Of a stretch of 64,000 bases of DNA, positions 52,557 to 62,900 are shown in pieces. The stretch covers positions 7,035,501-7,099,500 of the forward strand of contig NZ_CP108143.1 in the NCBI RefSeq assembly GCF_036206005.1, read 5' to 3'. The notes below the pieces were generated by a model. That model worked only from the letters and a program-made list of their open reading frames with translations. It was not told the origin of the DNA and did no database searches. Source of the DNA: Streptomyces sp. NBC_00178. Its GTDB lineage: Bacteria; Actinomycetota; Actinomycetes; Streptomycetales; Streptomycetaceae. The position numbers were made by a program, and so were the translations under genes. Numbering within the stretch: position 1 is the first letter of the stretch; every line of letters begins with the position of its first letter.

Positions 52557-53660
52557 GTGAGCAGTCCTCGCATTCTGATCGCCGGAGCCGGAATCTCCGG
52601 CATGGCTCTGGCCAAGGCGCTCCTCGACCGGGGGTTCTCCGCCGACGTCGTCGAGCGGCGGGCGGAATCCGCCCAGACCCTCGGTGCGGGGATCTACCTC
52701 CCGGCGAACGCCGTCCGGGCGCTCCGGACCATCGGCGTGGGGGACGAGGTAGCGGCTCTGGCATCTCCTGTGGCCCGACAGAGCCTTCTCGATCACCGAG
52801 GCCGTCCGCTCGCCGCGTTCGACGTCGGGCGGATCTGGGGCGAGGTCGGTCCCTGTCTGGCCATCACCCGGGCCGAACTGCACCAGGTGCTGCGCAGAGC
52901 CGTCGACGGCGCGATCGTGCGTCACGACACGGCGGTGACGGAGGTGGACCGCGACGGGACCGTCACGTTCGCCGACGGAGCCACCCGCGCCTACGACCTG
53001 GTGGTCGGGGCGGACGGCATCAACTCCGCCGTACGCCGCTCCCGCTTCGGCGGCCCCGAGCCCCGGTTCCTCGGGCAGGTGTGCTGGCGGTTCATCGCCG
53101 ACGACACCACGATCCCCGGCATCACGGACTGGACCGCGCGCCTGGGCGACCGGGGCAGGACGTTCCTCACGGTGCAGCTGGGGGCCGGCCGGGTCTACTG
53201 CTACGCCGACATCAACAGTGCGGCAGCGACCGCTCCGGCAGGTGACTGGCGCACGCTCTTCGCCGACTTCGGCGGCCCGGTCCCGCGCCTGCTGGAGCAG
53301 GGGGCGGACGCCCACTTCGCCGCGTTGCGCGAGAGCGACAACACGGTATGGACGCACCCGGGCGTCGCCCTGATCGGTGACGCGGCCCACACCTTCTCCC
53401 CGAGCATGGCCCAGGGCGGCGCCATGGCGATCGAGGACGCCGTGGTCCTCGCCGACTCGCTCGGGACGACGCAGGACGTCTCGGCGGCACTCGCGGCGTT
53501 CCAGGCCCGCAGGGGTGAGCGAGTCGCCTGGGTGGTCTCCCAGAACCACCGCCGCGACAAGGCCCGCAACCTTCCCACCTTCCTGCGGGACTTCACTCTC
53601 CGTCGTGCGGGGGAACGCATGTTCAAGGCCAATCACGCCCCGCTGCACGCGCTTCCGTAA
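52557..53660 (+). CDS. FAD-dependent monooxygenase
   Basis: 367 residues, p-hydroxybenzoate hydroxylase-type. RILIAGAGISGMALAKALLDRG, LVVGADGINSAVRR and VALIGDAAHTFSPSMAQGGAMAIEDAVVLADSL are the FAD motifs. It hydroxylates an aromatic or related ring with NAD(P)H and oxygen. GTG start after GGATG. Close to a FUSC exporter; a link to aromatic acids is possible. Confidence 0.9.
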   Translation: MSSPRILIAGAGISGMALAKALLDRGFSADVVERRAESAQTLGAGIYLPANAVRALRTIGVGDEVAALASPVARQSLLDHRGRPLAAFDVGRIWGEVGPCLAITRAELHQVLRRAVDGAIVRHDTAVTEVDRDGTVTFADGATRAYDLVVGADGINSAVRRSRFGGPEPRFLGQVCWRFIADDTTIPGITDWTARLGDRGRTFLTVQLGAGRVYCYADINSAAATAPAGDWRTLFADFGGPVPRLLEQGADAHFAALRESDNTVWTHPGVALIGDAAHTFSPSMAQGGAMAIEDAVVLADSLGTTQDVSAALAAFQARRGERVAWVVSQNHRRDKARNLPTFLRDFTLRRAGERMFKANHAPLHALP

Positions 53661-53688
53661 CCGGAGCGGAGCGGCTCCCGCCGGGCGG

Positions 53689-54537
53689 TCAGGCCACCCA
53701 GGTGCTGGTCATGCCGAGGACGCGGGAGCCGTCGGGGTCCGCCAGCTTCGGGGCGATGAACGTGCGCGCGGCGTCCGAGGTCTGGACCCGAACCGGCGGC
53801 TCCTGCGCGTCGAGCGCCTCGACGACCGCCGCCGCGGCGTCACCCGCCGACTGGGCGTGCGCGAACGCTCCGGCGGTACGGACCAGATAGGCGTCCAGGG
53901 CCGGGGTGTACGGCCCCATGCGCTCCAGCAGCTCGTTCCGGTCGTCGGGGATGCCCACGTTGGCGACGAACTCGCTGGCGACAGCGGCCGGCTCGACCAG
54001 CGTCACCCGCACGCCCACGGTGGCCGCGACGGGCGCCAGGGACTCCATGTACCCCTCGACCGCGAACTTGGCCGCGCAGTACGCCTCGTTGAAAGGCTGC
54101 CCCACGACTCCGCCGACACTCGTGACGGTGAGCACCCGGCCGCCGGAAGCACGAAGATGAGGCAGGGCGGCGGCGGTCGCGTTCAGCACGCCGAAGAAGT
54201 TCACCTCCATGACCCGCCTGGCCGCGTCGACCCCGTCGATCTCCAGCGTGCCCACGTGTCCGGAGCCCGCGTTGTTGACCAGCGCGTGCAGGGCTCCGTG
54301 AGCGGCGGCGACCGCCGCCAGGCACTCCGCCACCGAGCCGGGGTCGGTCACGTCCAGGCGCCGGACCTCGACCCGCTCGGTCACGCCCGCGGCGGCCGCC
54401 GCCTCCCGCAGCGCGTCCGCCTTGCCCAGATCGCGCATCGTGGCGACGACACGCCATCCGGAGCGAGCGGCGCGGACGGCGGTCTCCAGACCGATGCCGC
54501 TGGAGGTCCCGGTGATCACCACGGTCTTGTCTGTCAT
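53689..54537 (-). CDS. SDR-family oxidoreductase
   Basis: 282 residues. VVITGTSSGIGLETAV, ALVNNAGSGHVG and VLTVTSVGGVVGQPFNEAYCAAKFAV (catalytic Ser and YxxxK) are plain. It belongs to the retinol-dehydrogenase-like group that keeps substrate unknown. Ribosome site is weak. Convergent with the FAD monooxygenase, 28 bp apart. Confidence 0.9.
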   Translation of the reverse strand: MTDKTVVITGTSSGIGLETAVRAARSGWRVVATMRDLGKADALREAAAAAGVTERVEVRRLDVTDPGSVAECLAAVAAAHGALHALVNNAGSGHVGTLEIDGVDAARRVMEVNFFGVLNATAAALPHLRASGGRVLTVTSVGGVVGQPFNEAYCAAKFAVEGYMESLAPVAATVGVRVTLVEPAAVASEFVANVGIPDDRNELLERMGPYTPALDAYLVRTAGAFAHAQSAGDAAAAVVEALDAQEPPVRVQTSDAARTFIAPKLADPDGSRVLGMTSTWVA

Positions 54538-54773
54538 GAGGGCACTCGCAATCGTCAGCGCGGCCTGGGCCGCTCGGGAGGACCGCACCTCCGGCACGAT
54601 GTCGGAGCAGCGATGTCCGATGGTGTCCCTTGGAGTGCACTCCAGCGCAAATCGGCGCGCCCGGCCGCCGCACCCGGCGGTGGACACAGCGCCGGGGGAG
54701 TACTCGTGCGTCCCGGGGCGGCGACCGGTTCGCCGAGGCTGTCACCCGGGCCGGAGCGGGTAGGGGTAGTTGC

Positions 54774-55280
54774 ATGAGGCTCATGGGAGAAGGCGAGCGG
54801 CGGCCGTCGTCGGGCCGCTGGAAGGTCTATGTGCGCTCCGCGGCGGCGGTGACGGTGGCCGCTGCTGGCGGGAGCTGGGCGGTCGCCCCGGACACCCGTT
54901 GGTACCGGTCGTTGTCCAAGCCCTCGTGGCAGCCGCCCGCCTGGGCCTTCGGAGCGGTCTGGACCCCGCTCTACGCGAGTATCGCCTGGGCCGGTGGCCG
55001 AGCCCTTCTCGCGGCCCGGGCCGAGGACCGCAGGGCCCTGGCCGTCAGTCTCGGTGTCAACCTCACGCTCAACACGACGTGGGCCGTGCTGTTCTTCCGT
55101 CTGCGGAGCACGAAGGCGGGCCTGGTGGGGACCGCACTGCTCGACGTGAGCAACGCCGAGCTGATCGCCCGTACGGCACGCGCCGACCGTGCCGCCGGTC
55201 TGGCGCTGATCCCCTACGCCGCCTGGTGCGGCTTCGCCACGTGCCTCAACGCGTCCCTCACGCGGAGGAACGGGCGTTGA
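54774..55280 (+). CDS. tspO: TspO/MBR-family tryptophan-rich membrane protein
   Basis: 168 residues, five membrane spans. WYRSLSKPSWQPPAWAFGAVWTPLYASIAWA, LNTTWAVLFFRL and IPYAAWCGFATCLNASL are the TspO signature. Family members bind porphyrins or sterols and act in stress sensing. AGGGG lies before the ATG. A perfect 22-bp palindrome and a hairpin lie downstream. Confidence 0.92.
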   Translation: MRLMGEGERRPSSGRWKVYVRSAAAVTVAAAGGSWAVAPDTRWYRSLSKPSWQPPAWAFGAVWTPLYASIAWAGGRALLAARAEDRRALAVSLGVNLTLNTTWAVLFFRLRSTKAGLVGTALLDVSNAELIARTARADRAAGLALIPYAAWCGFATCLNASLTRRNGR

Positions 55281-55390
55281 CCGGGTCCCGGTCCAACCGC
55301 ACGGCCGAGAAACTCCCACGGCACCGAGGAGGGGCCTGGGCCGGGGAGACCGCGCATCGGCCGTCGGCGAGTGGCAGGAGAGTGTCTCTT

Positions 55391-55412
55391 CGACCGGCTG
55401 ATCAGCCGGTCG
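55391..55412. repeat. perfect 22-bp palindrome
   Basis: The 11-base half CGACCGGCTGA is followed directly by its complement without a loop, about 110 bp past tspO. Loop-free symmetry fits protein binding better than termination. Confidence 0.6.
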
Positions 55413-55503
55413 GGTGTGTCCGTCCGGTCACTGCTCACTGGAGGTCTCCGGGGCCGTGCGGGCGCTGATGCCCTCCGGTCCGCGTCGCGGGGCGCGGACC
55501 GGA

Positions 55504-55532
55504 CCGCCCGCCCCTGTGAGAGGGGCGGACGG
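55504..55532. terminator. bidirectional terminator
   Basis: CCGCCCGCCCCT and AGGGGCGGACGG pair at 11 of 12 positions around GTGAG, between convergent genes. Confidence 0.7.
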
Positions 55533-55569
55533 CCGGGTGTGCGGTACCTCGGCGCCGCGGTGTTCCCGG

Positions 55570-56481
55570 TCAGTCGCGGGTGAGGTGGACGGCGACGGTC
55601 TCGGTGGCGGAGACGGACTGGTCGTAGTCCGGGTCGACAGCCGTCGCGCGGGCTTCGACTTCGACATCACCACGCTGGAACGGGACGTCGCCCGTCGGCA
55701 CCGCCTTGGCCGACCACGCGACCGGCGCGCCGGGTACGCAGTTCACGACGGTGGCGTACGAGCCCCGGATGAGCTTGCGCTTCTTCACCTGGGTGACATC
55801 TCCCGAGATGTCGGCCCGCACGGGCTTGTTGCAGCTGACCGAGCCGTGCAGCGTCGCCTTGCCGTTCAGAGTGCTCGCCGTGCCGTCCAGCGCCACGGCG
55901 AGGCCGAGGTCGAGGACGGCGGGAGGGGCCGGGTTGTCGATGTGCACCTCACCGCGGGCGGCGGCGGCATCTCCCTCGCAGTGCTGCTCGAAGGTCGCGT
56001 CGAGCGTCTTGACGTATCCCAGAGGACCGAACTCGACCTCTTCGATGGTGAAAGTGCCGGTGAGCGTGTTGCAGCCACGGCCGTTTCCGTCCAGCGACAG
56101 CCCCGGTCCGGACGGCTCGTTGAACGGGTGGCGGGTCGCGCCGGTGTAGGTCCCCGGAGCCAGAGCACGGCCGGCGGGCGCGGCGAGACTCAGGGACCAC
56201 CAGTCGCCGCCGGCGCCGTCGACGGACAACGACACCACGCTGTTGTCGGCGTTCGCGTAGACATCGAGGTGGTCCAGCGAGGCCGTGTCGTAGGCGTAGG
56301 ACTCTCCCTGGCTTATGTAGTCGCCCTCGTCCCCGCTGAAGCCGAAGGTTCCCTCGGCCACCGGAGCGGCGTGAGCCTCCCCGACCGGCAGCAGGCCGGT
56401 CGAGCCGGTGGCCAGGGCGGCGGCGAGCGCGACGACGGCGGCGACACGCGACAGACTGCCTCTGAGCACGCTGGATTCCAT
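55570..56481 (-). CDS. exported hypothetical protein
   Basis: 303 residues. Signal peptide ends near AHA (residues 35-38). The mature protein is beta-rich with four cysteines (GRGCNTL, EQHCEG, SVSCNKP, VVNCVPG), likely two disulfides. Repeated phrases such as AxYTGATRHPF and DLGLAVALDGTAS suggest two Ig-like or jelly-roll halves, but I recognise no family. GGGGGGAC precedes the ATG. A secreted structural or binding role is likely. Confidence 0.75.
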   Translation of the reverse strand: MESSVLRGSLSRVAAVVALAAALATGSTGLLPVGEAHAAPVAEGTFGFSGDEGDYISQGESYAYDTASLDHLDVYANADNSVVSLSVDGAGGDWWSLSLAAPAGRALAPGTYTGATRHPFNEPSGPGLSLDGNGRGCNTLTGTFTIEEVEFGPLGYVKTLDATFEQHCEGDAAAARGEVHIDNPAPPAVLDLGLAVALDGTASTLNGKATLHGSVSCNKPVRADISGDVTQVKKRKLIRGSYATVVNCVPGAPVAWSAKAVPTGDVPFQRGDVEVEARATAVDPDYDQSVSATETVAVHLTRD

Positions 56482-56869
56482 GTGGTCCCCCCTGGATGTC
56501 TGCAGACCCACCGGGTGATCGCCCCGATGGCGGGGTGAGTCTCGCAAAGTCCACCAATGTCCACAACTGTGTTTCTGTATACGGCAGTTGTCCGGAGGGA
56601 TCAGGCCATGTGGTGTCGTAGGGCTGCCCTGGGGCGGGTTGTCGGCAGGAGGGGCAGGCTCCGGTCCACATGCCGGGCAGGTGTGGGAGCGGGGCCAGGG
56701 ATGGTGGAGGTCCAGGACCCCGGCAGGAGCTTCTGGGAAGCCCTTTGCCCGGTCAGGGGACCTGGGGGGGGCGGTCACGAGGTGACATGGCCGTATCTAC
56801 GCATCAGCCCAGGATGACCGTGACCCGTCAGAGGGGGATCGAGGGCTGATCACACGGTGGCGACAGGTC

Positions 56870-57871
56870 CTAGAGCCAGCCGCGACGTGCGGCCTGCCAG
56901 GCGAGCTGCATCCGGGTGGTGGCGCCCGCGACGGTCATGAGGTGCTGGATGTGGCGCTGGACCGTGCGGCGGCTCAGTCCCATCTGGCTCGCGATGGCCT
57001 TGTCCGTGATGCCCGCTATCAGCAGTGACAGCAGCCGCCGGTCGGTCTCACGCAGAGGTGCCGCTCCGGGGGAGTCGTCGGTGCCGCTGACCGTGCCCGA
57101 GTCGCTGACGTGCAGGGGTACGGCGTCCTCCCAGTAGCGCTCGAACAGGGCGGTGAGGGCTTCCAGGAGGCTGCTGTCGCGGAGCAACGCCGCCGTGGGT
57201 TCGACAGGGCTCCCCGCCGGTCCGCCCGGCACCAGCGGGCAGATGGCGATGGTCCGGTCGGCTACGGCGAGCCGCAGGGGAAGGTGTGGTACCGACCGGG
57301 CGACCTCGCCGGCGCCGACGGAGCTAACAACGTTGTCAACGGCGCCGTCGTCGTCGAAGAACGCACGTTCGTACAGGACGCGGTAGCGGACTCCGCGCGC
57401 CAGGGCCTCGTATTCGGCCGTGTTACTGCCCGACGGCATGGCGACGTACTGGGCCTTGCAGAACCAGAGCATCTCGTGGCGGGCGTTGTCCTGGAGCTGG
57501 CGCAGGTGCTGGCGCAGGGCCTCGGCGCCGGTGATGACCTCGATGAGCTGGCCGGCGTCCTGGCGCCGCCGGGTGCCGCGGTAACTCTCCAGCAGGTCCG
57601 TGACCGCGGCCCGCGCCTGGTCCAGGGCGTCCGCGTTGCGCTGCAGACGCGGCAGTAGTGCGACATCGGGCGGCGATGCGGTGAAATGGAGCGGCTGCCG
57701 GTCGGTGGTACTGGCGAGGCCCATGGTCGCGAGAGCGGCGAGGACGCCCTCGGCCTGCTCGTACGTGAGGCCGGTCTGCGCAGCGATCTCGTCGGCCGAT
57801 GCCGTCGGAGTCGCTATCAGAAGCCGGTAGACGGTCTCCTCGACCGCGGTGAGACCAGCTGCCTCCAGCAC
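56870..57871 (-). CDS. LuxR-type HTH regulator with N-terminal TrmB-like winged helix
   Basis: 333 residues. AVEETVYRLLIATPTASADEIAAQTGLTYEQAEGVLAALATMGL at the N-terminus is a TrmB-like winged helix. A middle sensor domain follows, then a C-terminal LuxR HTH (LRETDRRLLSLLIAGITDKAIASQMGLSRRTVQRHIQHLMTVAGA). This two-HTH layout is common in Streptomyces orphan regulators near secondary metabolism. GTG 57871 has AAGGGAGG upstream. No partner gene is adjacent. Confidence 0.88.
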   Translation of the reverse strand: MLEAAGLTAVEETVYRLLIATPTASADEIAAQTGLTYEQAEGVLAALATMGLASTTDRQPLHFTASPPDVALLPRLQRNADALDQARAAVTDLLESYRGTRRRQDAGQLIEVITGAEALRQHLRQLQDNARHEMLWFCKAQYVAMPSGSNTAEYEALARGVRYRVLYERAFFDDDGAVDNVVSSVGAGEVARSVPHLPLRLAVADRTIAICPLVPGGPAGSPVEPTAALLRDSSLLEALTALFERYWEDAVPLHVSDSGTVSGTDDSPGAAPLRETDRRLLSLLIAGITDKAIASQMGLSRRTVQRHIQHLMTVAGATTRMQLAWQAARRGWL

Positions 57872-58107
57872 GCAGCCTCCCTTTGGGATCCGGCCGACAC
57901 GCTCGCGTCGCGCCGGCCACACATATCATTGAATATCGGACTGTACATGACCGATGCCCACACCTGCGGGGGCACGGGCACTCAGGGGCGCCCCTGGTGT
58001 GTGCCGGAGTTTGTGACGCGGCTTGCCTTCTGCCGGCCGGTCGAGTGGCGAAACGCGTCGTACGCAGGATCCGTCGGCGCCGTACGCCGTGTCACCGGTC
58101 CACAGGT

Positions 58108-58144
58108 GTCGCAGATGTGACATGTCGCAGATGTGACATGTCAC
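58108..58144. repeat. two exact 16-bp tandem repeats with palindromic centre
   Basis: GTCGCAGATGTGACAT occurs twice back to back (58108-58123 and 58124-58139). The second copy ends in GTGACATGTCAC, a perfect 12-bp palindrome (58133-58144). It looks like a multi-site operator about 240 bp upstream of the LuxR-type gene. Confidence 0.65.
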
Positions 58145-58493
58145 GACTGTGCCAAGGGTGCTGCCGGGGAGCTCGCCGGCCCGTGCGCACTGGCTCCGGT
58201 GGATCACTGAGGGGGCGCCGGGTGTTCTTCGAGCCGTGAGGTCGAGCAAGAACCCTGTTCTCGGCGGTGCGTCACAGGGCCTTTATTGCACCGGTAACCG
58301 TTTGGCGGTTGCCGAAGAATCAGACGGTCCCGGTCGAACCGATTCGGGGAATCGACGAGGTGGTCGAATTCCGCCCCACCGCGCTCGCAGAAGTCTTTCC
58401 GTCTCTCTTTCGAAGAAGACCGCTGAATGCGGACTGCCGGTACGGGGCGGTCGGCGGATTCCGCCGGCCGCACCCAGCCCTTCCGGGTGGAAT

Positions 58494-58523
58494 CGTCACC
58501 CCGCCCCCCACGGAGGGGTGACG
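58494..58523. terminator. hairpin in gene-free DNA
   Basis: CGTCACCCC and GGGGTGACG pair perfectly around 12 bases. No gene ends nearby. Confidence 0.45.
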
Positions 58524-58572
58524 CCCACACCACCCGGAGCCATCGGCTGTCCGGGCCGGAGGCCCGTGCCGA

Positions 58573-58614
58573 CCGCACTTCAGAGTGCGGTACCGGTGGT
58601 GATCAGTCACCGGT
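58573..58614. repeat. two adjacent hairpins
   Basis: CCGCACT/AGTGCGG (58573-58590) and ACCGGTG/CACCGGT (58592-58614) stand side by side, 50 bp from the previous hairpin. Such a run suggests a folded RNA. Confidence 0.45.
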
Positions 58615-59368
58615 CCGGCCTGTCCAGAGTGCGTCACGTCGCTGTTGCGCCACGCCGCGAGCGAACGAGGAGAGCGCGCGTACCGGTCGGTGCTCGCCCC
58701 GTCACGCAGGTGCCGGACGGGTGAACGCGCCGCGGCCCGGGACCCTTCGAGGTGATGTGCGGAGGTTTACGCCCGCATTTCCCGGGCTGCGGTGCGGCGA
58801 CGCCGTTTCGCCCGATTGTGCAGGGTGGTCCGGTGTGCGGGCGAGGATGAGATTTCCTGTGCGTGTACACCCGTCCCGCTCTCGCAGGAAAAACCCGACC
58901 CCGTACTCGCTGGCGGGACGTGACGGCGTTTCGCGAAGTTCGTCGACAACGCATCACGGAGAGGTACAGCAGCCCGCTGCTGTGGATTGCGTGTCATCGC
59001 GTCGGAAGTCGTTGTCACGTCACTGAGTGGTGTGCTCCCGTTCGTGACCCGTACGCCGAACACGAGACACACGGCATCGGGTTTCAGCGCAATCTGGCGG
59101 ATGTGCCCGCGCTCGCCCCCGCCGCCGGCGACAAGGCGACCTCGCATCGGCCGGCGGGCACCCTGCCCGTCCCGCATCGGCGTCGTTCGTACCACTGAGG
59201 CCGTGGCCCGGACGACAGTTGAGGGATGATCTCCCAGCTCCTCATCCGGGCCGGCGGCAGATGCGGGACGGGGCCGGGTGCCGCAGTCCGAGTGCGGCAC
59301 CCGGCCCCGGGGTGCGGGCTTCCGGCGCGCAGGCCGGACGGTGACGGGGATCCCCTCGTCACCGATGT

Positions 59369-59719
59369 TCACGCTGCGGCGCTGTAGGCCGTGTCGATGG
59401 CGACGTCGACCCGCGGGTGCACGACGAGTGCCGCCCCCCGGGAGCCGGCGTTGTCCTCCAGCAGCCGTCGGACGGACGCGTTGTGCGTGGCGGCCGAGAA
59501 GAGCACGTCCAGGTCGGCGCAGAGCCGGTGGGCCCGAAGGACGGCGCTGGCCGTCGCGGGAGTGGCAGCGGCGTCGTCGATGACGAGGAGCACCGGCGCC
59601 GGCTGGAAGGCCCGCACGAAGTCCATGATGGTGTCGGCCAGTTCCGCCCGGCCACTGATCCCCGGGTCCTCGTGCACGGTGAGGACGAGCACATCGTGTT
59701 CACGTCTGTGGGACAGCAT
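59369..59719 (-). CDS. STAS-like small protein
   Basis: 116 residues. DVLVLTVHEDPGISGRAELADTIMDFVRAFQPAPVLLVIDD looks like a STAS (anti-sigma-antagonist-like) fold, though the phospho-Ser site is not evident. GGAGG precedes the ATG. Convergence or operon partners are not apparent; it lies upstream of the subtilase gene's end. Confidence 0.7.
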   Translation of the reverse strand: MLSHRREHDVLVLTVHEDPGISGRAELADTIMDFVRAFQPAPVLLVIDDAAATPATASAVLRAHRLCADLDVLFSAATHNASVRRLLEDNAGSRGAALVVHPRVDVAIDTAYSAAA

Positions 59720-59846
59720 CCGCGACCTCCGCTTTCAGGCCCGCCGCCGGGCTCGTGTGCCCTGCGTCTGCCCCTCCCGGACCCTGTCATGCCGTGCGTT
59801 TCCTCATGCGGCCGCTTCCCCGTCCGGAGCCCTCCCCGGGCGGGGA

Positions 59847-59879
59847 AGGGGCGGGACCGCCGGCCGCGGTCCCGCCCCT
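59847..59879. terminator. subtilase terminator
   Basis: AGGGGCGGGACCGC pairs perfectly with GCGGTCCCGCCCCT. It follows a smaller hairpin, CGGATCAG/CTGATCCG (59883-59905), which starts eight bases past the stop codon. Confidence 0.85.
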
Positions 59880-59912
59880 GGCCGGATCAGCGGATGGCTG
59901 ATCCGTGCGTGT

Positions 59913-62900
59913 CTACTTCAGGCCGAAGGCCCGGCTGATCTTCTGCGTGACGGTGTTGTCCTGGCTGTCGGCGGCGGTTGTGCGCAGGGTCACGAACTGC
60001 GCCTTGGCGGGGGCGTTGAGGTGGGTGCTCCAGCCCGCCGCGGTGCGGGTCAGCGCGGCGTGCTGCCAGGTGGTGCCGTCGTCGTAGGAGATGTCGAGGC
60101 CCACCTTGCCGATGGTGTCGGAGCGGGGAGCGCCGTCCAGGTGCGAGGGGGTGACGGTGATGGCGGCGCGGCGTGCCGTCCTGCCCGAGTCATCCATGCC
60201 CTCGACCGCGTAGTCGAGCTGGATCAGCGGCAGTACGGAGTAGGTGCCGGCAGCGGGCTGTGCCGAGGTGAATCCCCACTCGGTCCTCGTCGTGACCGAG
60301 TAGTCGTTCTCCCAGAAGGCCCGGGCATTGGCGGAGACCAGCCGGTAGGGCTGCTTCTCGGCGCTGTCCAGCGTGAGCGGGTACCGGATGCTGCCGATGG
60401 TGTCCGTGACGGAGTCCCTCAGCAGGAGCGAGTTGCCGTCGGGGAGTGTCTGGTACATCTGCACACTGTTCCGGACGTTCTGGTTGTTCAGGGTCCTGCC
60501 CACATGCCCGGGGCCGGAGTCCCCCCATCCCGGAATCACTGCCAGCACCTGATCGCCGACCCGCACCGGCACGTAGTCGTTGCTCAGCCTGGGGCGCTGG
60601 ATCGGGCCGAAGTACTCCAGGTGCGAGGTCTTGCCGCTCGGATAGCGCTTCACGGAGTCGCTGCTGATCTGCAACTGCTGGTTGATGTCGGCCATCTCCA
60701 CCCAGTCCGTGTCGCGCGACACCCAGTCGGTGCGCTCGGTCCGGGCCGGCGTGGGCATCACGTTGAGCGAGTAGTAGCCCTGCCACACGGCGGAACGGGA
60801 CTCCATCGCCCTCGCGGGCCGGTTGCTGCGGAAGGAGACGTCCACCCGGTTGAGGTCCTTGCTCACCGGCCGGTAGGTCGGGTCCGCCGGCACCGCCGCC
60901 CAGTGCCGGCTGATGTCGTAGACGTAGTCCGTGGTGACATCCGTGGTCACCCGGAGCTGCGCACTCCGGCCGGGCTTGATCCCGGCGATCAGTTCGTTGC
61001 CCTCGTCCCTGGTCAGCGAGGCCACCGTCAGCGGAGGGGGGTTCCCCTCCTCGGTGTAGGGGCTGTCCAGGTCGGAGTCCCACGGGTTCAGGCGGCCCTC
61101 ACCGTCGTTGACGACCAGGAGCAGCCGTGCGCCCGCCTTGGCGGCGTTCGCCGCCTGCTCGGCCGGGCCCACCGCATCGCTGCGCCGGACCACGGCGGCC
61201 TTGCCCAGGGCGCCCAGCTTGGAGTAGGCCTTCGCGCCGCCCTCACCGGCGTAGACCACTCTGGTCGGCCACGTCCCGGCCTTGAGCTGGGTCCGCCCGC
61301 GGGCGACGATCATGTCGTCGAAGTCGCGCGTGCCGTACGACACCGCCAGAGACGGCTCGACCAGGCGCCAGTTGCCACCGAACCCGAAGGTGCCCGTGGT
61401 CACCTGCTTGTTGGGCAGGGCCCAGACGCTGTCGAAGCCCTCGGGCTGCCACCGCTGCATGAACAGCGAGGTGCCGTTGTCGAAGGCGCGGCTCACGTCG
61501 AGCCGGATGTCTGCCGGAGTGCTCGCCTGCGGGGTCCGCACCGAGACCGGCTTCGCCTTGGAAGCGTCCAGCAGTACCGAGGTGGCCTTGGTGACCTCGA
61601 CCTCGGGAACGGTCAGGAGCGCCTTGCCCTTCGAGTGCGCCCCGTGGGTGCCCTGGACATCGGCCTCCAGGCTCACGAAGTACTTGCCGGCGGGCACCTC
61701 GACCTTGCCGGTGCCCGACTCGTCCAGCAGGAGGGGGCCCATGAAGGCCTTCTCACCGATCAGGTACACCTCACCGCCCAACGGGTGCCCGCTGCGGTCC
61801 TTGCCGCCGATCGTGAGGGTGAAGCGCGGAGCCCGCACGTAGGCGCCGATCACCGTGTGGGCCAGCAGAGCGCCCGAGGGGCCGGTGGCGAGGATCTGAC
61901 CCGAGGTCATGGTGTCCCGCTTCACCAGGTCGAAGGCGGTGGTGAGGGTGACCTCGGCGCTGCCGTGGGCAGGCACGGTCACCTGGCGGGCGGACAGCGT
62001 GAACGCTCCCTCGCGCGCGCCGGGCACCTCGGTCGCCAGGTCCAGGGTGACCGGAGCGTCCGCGGTGTTCGTGTAGGTCACCTTCTTCTCGGACCTGTCG
62101 CCGGCCGGCGCCGACGGGTCCCTGTAGCCGCCGTACACGGTGCCGGTGGCGAACACCGTGTTCTTCACCGCGGCGGCGACGTCGAGTCGACCGCTGCCGC
62201 CCTCGTAAGGGGTGTACCGGGGCGTCCTCTTCGTGCTGCTGACAAGAGCGTGCTTGAGCTGCTGCCCGGTCCAGTCGGGGTGCGCGTGGGCGAGCAGCGC
62301 CGCGGCTCCGGCCACGTGCGGTGTGGCCATGGAGGTCCCGCTCAGGGTCTGGTAATAGCCCGAGCCGTCCTCGGCGTACTGCGAGCGGGCCGCCAGCACA
62401 TCGACGCCGGGAGCCGTGAGTTCGGGCTTCAGACCGGCGTCACCCTGGCGGGGGCCCGTGCTGGAGAAGTCGGCGAGGGTGTCGGAGGTGTCCACGGCAC
62501 CGACGGTCAGGGCGGCGTCGGCGACGCCGGGTGTCAGGACGGAGTGCGGGCCCGCGTTGCCCGCCGCGATGGTGAAGAGCGCACCCGTCTCGGCACTGAG
62601 CGCTTCCACGGCTTCGCTCAGCGGGTCGCCGCCGGCGCCGGGTTCGGCGCCGAGGCTCATGCTGATGACCTTGGCGTGCTGCTCGCGGGCGGCCCACTCC
62701 ATACCGGCCAGGACCCAGGAGTCCTGACCGCTGCCGTCGTCGTCCAGCACCTTGCCGACGTGCAGGCGGGCACCGGGCGCGACGCCCTTCTCCTTGCCGT
62801 CGGAGGCGGCCCCGCTGCCCGCGATGGTCGAGGCGACGTGGGTGCCGTGGCCGTTGTGGTCCTCCACGCTCCGGCCCGGCACGAAGCTCGTGCTCGCGGC

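Larger units (their letters stand above)
57872..59368. other. 1.5-kb stretch without a convincing gene
   Basis: Open frames show atypical third-position bias and no motifs. It holds the tandem repeats at 58108-58144, inverted repeats near 58291-58313, 58494-58523, 58573-58590 and 58592-58614, and AT-richer segments near 58240-58420 and 58840-59090. It resembles the 7.7-9.2 kb stretch. Confidence 0.5.
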
